Assembly: GCA_937968015.1 (NCBI GenBank)
Contig: CALBSO010000120.1
Location: 18,346-82,345, forward strand
Length of the DNA stretch: 64,000 bases
DNA from: an uncultured Thermomicrobia bacterium
GTDB lineage: Bacteria > Chloroflexota > Chloroflexia > Thermomicrobiales > JALYUS01
Reading direction: 5' to 3'
Each line of letters begins with the position of its first letter. Within the stretch, counting starts at the first letter, position 1. The position numbers and the translations under genes are program-made. Below are positions 60,183 through 64,000 of this stretch, in pieces. The notes under the pieces were generated by a model that saw only the letters and a program-made list of their open reading frames with translations, ran no database searches and was not told where the DNA came from.

Positions 60183-61405
60183 CGATTAGTAACCTCTTGA
60201 TGATCTGGTAACGCGTCAGCGGCCACAGCGGGCAGATCGCCTGCTTTCATGGCGAGGTCCTGGTAGAGATGAGATACATACCTCAGATGCCGCACTTCAT
60301 GTTCCAAGTTCGGTCCGGTTGTGATAAGCGGGGGCGGCACGGGTTCTAACACGCGCCGCCCCTCTCGTTTCGCGCGCATCGCTTCGGTGATGATTAATGC
60401 CTTGGCCGTTGCTTCAGCCTCTTGTCCAGTGATGCCCATCCGCTTGCAGACACGATCCGCTGATTCAATTATCGCCGCATCGGTGTAGGACTGCAGGGCC
60501 ATGATACCGTCGTGGATCTCCGTGACGCGTCGATAGAGCCGAAAGCCTACATTACGGAGCGCGCGTATGTCCGCGCCTTCCGAGAGTGGCGGGTCGAGCG
60601 CAATCTGCGGCGTCGCCCGATAGAGATCCCGCCACAGAGGAAAGAGCTGTCGGAGTGCCCGATACTGCGCGACCCAATGGAATAAGCCAAGAACGCCTCC
60701 GCTTAGGATCATGACGAGAAAACCGGTAAGGAGAAGGTTTGCGAGCAGCAGATCATAGGCGGCATGGTGCGCGAACCTCGAGCGGCGCAGGGCTACATAG
60801 ACGCATTCGTTGGTCGAATATGCGGTGCCAAGACCCCAGCCGATTGTTTGGAGACGCGCCCACAGCCTCCGGTGCCATTGATTGATGCTCCGTACCACCT
60901 CACCGTTCCGCAGCGAGAGGGCGAAGAGGTTATACATCGCCAGCCCGATATATGCGAAGAGGACGATCCGATACTCGGCGACGAACGGTGCGGCACCATA
61001 GCGCTCTTGGAAATCCGTCGGCGCCGATTGAGGCACGGACATGCGATGGAAGAGGAATGTCATGACGCCGATCGTGCCGATCATCAGCCAGGCACTGGCC
61101 AGTACGCCACGCCCGCGTGCTTGATAGCGGAGTAGCTTGGTGATGATCGGCTGGAATGCCCACGCACTGATGACACCAAGGCTGTTGCCGAGCAGGCGGG
61201 AGAAATTCGGGATGCCCGTGATGCGGTCCACCGCACGATAAACAGGTGGATGAAATATGGTCAACGCGAGCGCGAGCGCGAGGAGGGCACCGCAATAGGA
61301 TCGCTGGATCGTGTCGCGCGGCCACCAGCCGAGCGTCTGCAACTTCCAGATCAAGGATGCCCAGACGAGCAGAACAGTCAATGCGCTCACCGTATCTTGG
61401 CTCAT
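60179..61405 (-). CDS. MAB_1171c-family membrane protein
   Basis: A 408-aa protein with about seven N-terminal membrane segments and a cytoplasmic helical domain. The signature LFPLWRDLYRATPQIAL after the last segment is that of the MAB_1171c (DUF6545) family of actinobacteria. The function of that family is unknown. It is joined by ATGA overlaps to both the IrrE-like gene and the PAP2 gene, which implies a stoichiometric system. Confidence 0.82.
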   Translation of the reverse strand: MSQDTVSALTVLLVWASLIWKLQTLGWWPRDTIQRSYCGALLALALALTIFHPPVYRAVDRITGIPNFSRLLGNSLGVISAWAFQPIITKLLRYQARGRGVLASAWLMIGTIGVMTFLFHRMSVPQSAPTDFQERYGAAPFVAEYRIVLFAYIGLAMYNLFALSLRNGEVVRSINQWHRRLWARLQTIGWGLGTAYSTNECVYVALRRSRFAHHAAYDLLLANLLLTGFLVMILSGGVLGLFHWVAQYRALRQLFPLWRDLYRATPQIALDPPLSEGADIRALRNVGFRLYRRVTEIHDGIMALQSYTDAAIIESADRVCKRMGITGQEAEATAKALIITEAMRAKREGRRVLEPVPPPLITTGPNLEHEVRHLRYVSHLYQDLAMKAGDLPAVAADALPDHQEVTNR

Positions 61406-61911
61406 GACGTCATCCCCTCCAGATCGTCGAGGAGTTGCAGCGTGCCCGAGATGTTTGGATCCTTGATCGCATTATCAGCCTGGGCATTGTTGACGCGCTC
61501 GAGGATGAGCGAGGCGAGCATCTCCGCTTCCCGCTCCTCTTCGTCCGAGTAATGATTGCTTTGGAGCGCCCTCAGTCGTTCGATCGGAACATCCGCGAGC
61601 AGCAATGATCGCAGACCTTCCTCGGTAAAATCGAAGCCTTGATGTTCGCACAGGATGTGACTCAGTTCGTGAAGGATGATGTGCTGCTGGTGGAACGGTG
61701 TCGCGTGCTGTTCGTAGAAAACGATATCGATGGACTCCATAGCTGCCCACGCACCGGAGACCACGCCGTGAAGCGAGATGGACTGCAACACGATGGGCCG
61801 CTTGCGACCTTCGCCAACAGACGCGGCAAATATTTGTGTATCAAAGGGATTCGGGATTGGCAGGTCCCGTATGCGCGCTGCACAGCGCTTGCGGAGCGTC
61901 TTCATATCCAT
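61402..61911 (-). CDS. ImmA/IrrE-family metallopeptidase
   Basis: A 169-aa peptidase with HELSH (residues 81-85) and a downstream Glu-rich helix (EEEREAEMLASLI, about 124-136) for the third zinc ligand. ImmA/IrrE enzymes cleave a partner XRE repressor, here probably the product of the gene 20 bases upstream. It overlaps the next gene by four bases (ATGA). Confidence 0.85.
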   Translation of the reverse strand: MDMKTLRKRCAARIRDLPIPNPFDTQIFAASVGEGRKRPIVLQSISLHGVVSGAWAAMESIDIVFYEQHATPFHQQHIILHELSHILCEHQGFDFTEEGLRSLLLADVPIERLRALQSNHYSDEEEREAEMLASLILERVNNAQADNAIKDPNISGTLQLLDDLEGMTS

Positions 61912-61931
61912 GGATAAGGTCCCTCGGGAAG

Positions 61932-62456
61932 TTACTCCCGGTCAACTTCCTTGACTGGTTTATCGGCGTCTGACCGATCATGCCGCGCATCATGACGACT
62001 GTTGTGGATGCCCTCGATCTGCCGTGCCTGTTCGATGATCTGGCCGATCGCCTTCAACGTGTCGGGCGAGAGTTCTGCGGCGCGCAACGCGATCGTGCGG
62101 ACATTCGCATCGAGGGCGATGGGAAGGGTTTCGAGGCGATCGTACGTTTCGAGCGCCTCGTCGGTGTCGAAGAAGTATGTAACCGGCACCGCGAAGAAAT
62201 CCGCCAGCGTCTCGAGAGTCTTCTTCTGCGGATTGTCCTTCGCCCCGGTATGCAACTCCCAGAGGTATGTCGTCGAGATTGAGGCACCCCCGTGCGCGCG
62301 GATCGCCGTGGCGAGGTCTTTATACGAGTAGTCGCGCCGGTCGCGGATACGCTTCGAGCGGATCAACCGGTCGATCTTCTCCGCCAACGTCGGATGATTG
62401 ACCGCCAGCGATCCCTCGTCCTGCGTGGCACCTTCATCGTGATCAGATTTTGCCAT
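61932..62456 (-). CDS. XRE-family regulator
   Basis: A 174-aa HTH protein (YSYKDLATAIRAHGGASISTTYLWELHTGAKDNPQKKTLETLADFFAV, a typical XRE domain, about residues 42-92). The C-terminal half is helical and charged. GGAG lies six bases before ATG 62456. It is the presumed repressor and target of the IrrE-like peptidase. Confidence 0.82.
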   Translation of the reverse strand: MAKSDHDEGATQDEGSLAVNHPTLAEKIDRLIRSKRIRDRRDYSYKDLATAIRAHGGASISTTYLWELHTGAKDNPQKKTLETLADFFAVPVTYFFDTDEALETYDRLETLPIALDANVRTIALRAAELSPDTLKAIGQIIEQARQIEGIHNSRHDARHDRSDADKPVKEVDRE

Positions 62457-62562
62457 CACTCGCTCCTGCACCGACGCAAGGAGGCCGCTACAGCCATGAC
62501 ATCCATGCATGTGAATCATATCATGGGTAGTACACCCCCGCGAATTTCGTTCGGTAGACCCC

Positions 62563-62591
62563 TAGACAACCGAGAGCAATCCATGTAATAT
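62563..62591 (+). promoter_or_regulatory. Promoter of leaderless small gene
   Basis: TAGACA (62563-62568), 17 bases, TAATAT (62586-62591). The next ATG starts nine bases after the -10 box and has no ribosome site. Confidence 0.5.
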
Positions 62592-62599
62592 CCGTATTC

Positions 62600-62851
62600 A
62601 TGAACGATATACACATTGTATTCACAAACGAGAACGAAGCGTGGTTCAAGGGCAAGACTGATCCCGCACCACATCCGGTGTCTACGCTTGCACGTCCCGA
62701 ACCACCGCCGGAACTGCATGATCGGATCGCCAGGGCGGTGCATGCGGAGGCCGCGCGTATGCGCCGTCGGCTCAGACTCAGGCGTTGCGCCGTTATTGGC
62801 CTCGCCACGCTGTGTTCGCTCGTCGCCGTGGCGCACGCATACATGCGCTGA
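62600..62851 (+). CDS. Small membrane-anchored protein
   Basis: An 83-aa protein with a Pro-rich middle, a basic stretch (MRRRLRLRR) and a C-terminal hydrophobic helix (CAVIGLATLCSLVAVAHAYM). Unknown family. It is divergent from the XRE operon and immediately before a MinD-like gene, so it may belong to a transfer or pilus cluster. Confidence 0.5.
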   Translation: MNDIHIVFTNENEAWFKGKTDPAPHPVSTLARPEPPPELHDRIARAVHAEAARMRRRLRLRRCAVIGLATLCSLVAVAHAYMR

Positions 62852-62865
62852 GTAAGGAGGTGATC

Positions 62866-64000
62866 GTGTTTGCGACCGATCTCGACAACCAGCACACTAT
62901 TGCAGAACCCCCGGACACATATGCGGTCGAATCTCTTCGAGATGTTGCCAAGATCCGTACCGCATCGCGCAATCAGCCATCGATCCCGGCACCAGCGGAG
63001 CGCATCTTGGCAGTTCGCGGAGATCCGCCGGGACAACCAGTGTGCCCGCCGACAACACCACCGCCGGGCACCCCGGTGCCGGACTTGCGTGCACGCCCTC
63101 CCGTTCCTGTCGTCCCGTGGCCAACCCGTGCGCAGCGGTGGATGCGAGAAAGGAGCCAATCGGGCCGCGTCGAGACGGAGCACGACGCGCGGATCGCGGA
63201 CTTCATGGCGATGATGTCCACCGGCTGCCGCATCCTCGCCACCATCGGTCCGAAGGGCGGCCCAGGCAAGACGACCGTCGCTCTCACCACTGGCCTCGTC
63301 CTTTCCGAGGCGCCGCTCGCCCGCCCGATCGTCGTCGAACTGAACCCGGACTGGGGCACAATCGACCAGGTACTCGGCGATGCCAACCCCCGGACGATCC
63401 AAGACCTCCTGCAAAACCTTACTGCAGTAAACCATGCAGGTATCGGGCTCCTCCAAGGGTACATGACGATGTGGGGACGCCTGCCGGTCCTCACCGCGCC
63501 GAGCCGCCCCGACGAGATGGCCCGCCTGACCCCGCGCGACTATGAGCGCGTACTCAAGCTCCTCTCCGTCCACTACAACCTGATCATCCTCGACTGCGGC
63601 ACCGCCTTCACCCAGCGCCTCAACCAGTTCGCCATCCAAGCGGCGGATCACCTGCAGATCGTGGGCTGGCCGGATCACGCGACGATGCAGAAGACGGTCG
63701 CGGCCATCGATTATCTGGCGAGTGGCCGCTATGCCCGCGACTACCAGGGTGTTCTCGCCGAACTGACGTCGGACCGCGCCGCCGTGCGTGCCCGGTCGCT
63801 CGCTGACATGACGCTCGTCGTCAACGGCACGGGCTTCCCGTCCGGCACGGCGGCGATCGATTTCGCCAAGGTGCAAATGGCCGTCTCCGGCCTCAACGCA
63901 GTCACGTCGCTGCCGTACTCTCCCCCGCTACGGCGAATGCTCAGCGACGGGACGCTGACGATGGACGCGCTGCCTGCGGAGTACCGGCGGGCCGTCAAGG
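62866..64000 (+). CDS. MinD/ParA-like ATPase (partial, runs off window)
   Basis: The visible 378 codons give an N-terminal Pro-rich arm (1-110) and a MinD/ParA P-loop domain with GPKGGPGKTT (about 126-135), VVELNPDWGTID and LIILDCGTAFT. The GTG start has a perfect AAGGAGG. Its size and Pro-rich arm resemble TadZ/CpaE-like localisation ATPases of pilus or conjugation clusters rather than a second ParA. The 3' end is beyond the window. Confidence 0.75.
   Translation, partial: MFATDLDNQHTIAEPPDTYAVESLRDVAKIRTASRNQPSIPAPAERILAVRGDPPGQPVCPPTTPPPGTPVPDLRARPPVPVVPWPTRAQRWMRERSQSGRVETEHDARIADFMAMMSTGCRILATIGPKGGPGKTTVALTTGLVLSEAPLARPIVVELNPDWGTIDQVLGDANPRTIQDLLQNLTAVNHAGIGLLQGYMTMWGRLPVLTAPSRPDEMARLTPRDYERVLKLLSVHYNLIILDCGTAFTQRLNQFAIQAADHLQIVGWPDHATMQKTVAAIDYLASGRYARDYQGVLAELTSDRAAVRARSLADMTLVVNGTGFPSGTAAIDFAKVQMAVSGLNAVTSLPYSPPLRRMLSDGTLTMDALPAEYRRAVK

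Noticed and set aside
62521..63876. A 451-aa minus-strand frame over the MinD-like gene
   Set aside because: The plus strand has the P-loop and a perfect ribosome site; the minus frame has no motif.
1..64000. CRISPR arrays, tRNA and rRNA genes, insertion sequences
   Set aside because: No regularly spaced repeats, no cloverleaf or rRNA segments and no transposase genes were seen by reading; a tRNA scan was not possible.

Overview
This 64-kb window is GC-rich and densely packed, with many ATGA/GTGA gene overlaps, frequent GTG starts and good GGAGG-type ribosome binding sites. The gene mix (MAB_1171c/XRE/IrrE cluster, F510_1955-type Asp-box protein, DUF305/DUF3105, CopC-CopD proteins, LPATG-type anchors, no outer-membrane genes) suggests a monoderm-like bacterium, most likely a Chloroflexota (Thermomicrobia-like) and less likely an actinobacterium. 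The taxonomy is inference. The right third carries parA, parB with two parS-like palindromes inside the gene, and a putative replication gene with iteron-like repeats inside it. The replicon is therefore probably a plasmid or megaplasmid loaded with accessory genes.

Region 1 (1-22.8 kb) is a defence island. It starts with a type-1-like BREX operon on the minus strand (brxB, brxC, pglX, a zincin metallopeptidase, a small protein, pglZ, brxL) with no recognisable brxA. Next comes a tightly coupled three-gene minus-strand operon: a sigma-like factor, an HTH protein, and a fusion of an ImmA/IrrE peptidase with a UvrD-like helicase and a nuclease-like end whose catalytic motif looks degenerate. 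A divergent plus-strand ubiquitin-like cassette follows (Ubl, CEHH metal-binding protein, JAB peptidase, E1/ThiF). The island closes with a tyrosine recombinase beside a dif-like site.

Region 2 (23-46 kb) is metal and metalloid handling. It holds a CDF exporter; an arsenic set (aquaporin-like channel, arsC, two arsR, arsM) with recognisable ArsR operators; dsbB; mntR-mntH-usp; a CadC-like repressor with a Zn/Cd/Pb ATPase and CDF exporter; CopC and a CopC-CopD-cytochrome c fusion; a ZIP-like protein; and a second repressor with a P1B ATPase that has an unusual CSC motif.

Region 3 (46-56 kb) is one long plus-strand run of envelope and redox genes: an Asp-box protein, DUF3105, DUF305, small membrane proteins, an L,D-transpeptidase, a cupredoxin with an in-frame UGA, two CcdA-like proteins, a TlpA-like thioredoxin and two methyltransferases. 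The UGA of the cupredoxin replaces a conserved Cys and is followed at once by a hairpin with the GGUC apical loop known from E. coli fdhF. The open frame then runs to a TAA one base before the next gene. I read this as a candidate selenoprotein and regard it as the strongest unusual signal here.

Region 4 (56-64 kb) is the replicon backbone: parB, parA, the rep-like gene, a ribbon-helix-helix protein, an XRE / IrrE peptidase / MAB_1171c / PAP2 operon of unknown function, and the start of a MinD/ParA-like ATPase gene that runs off the window.
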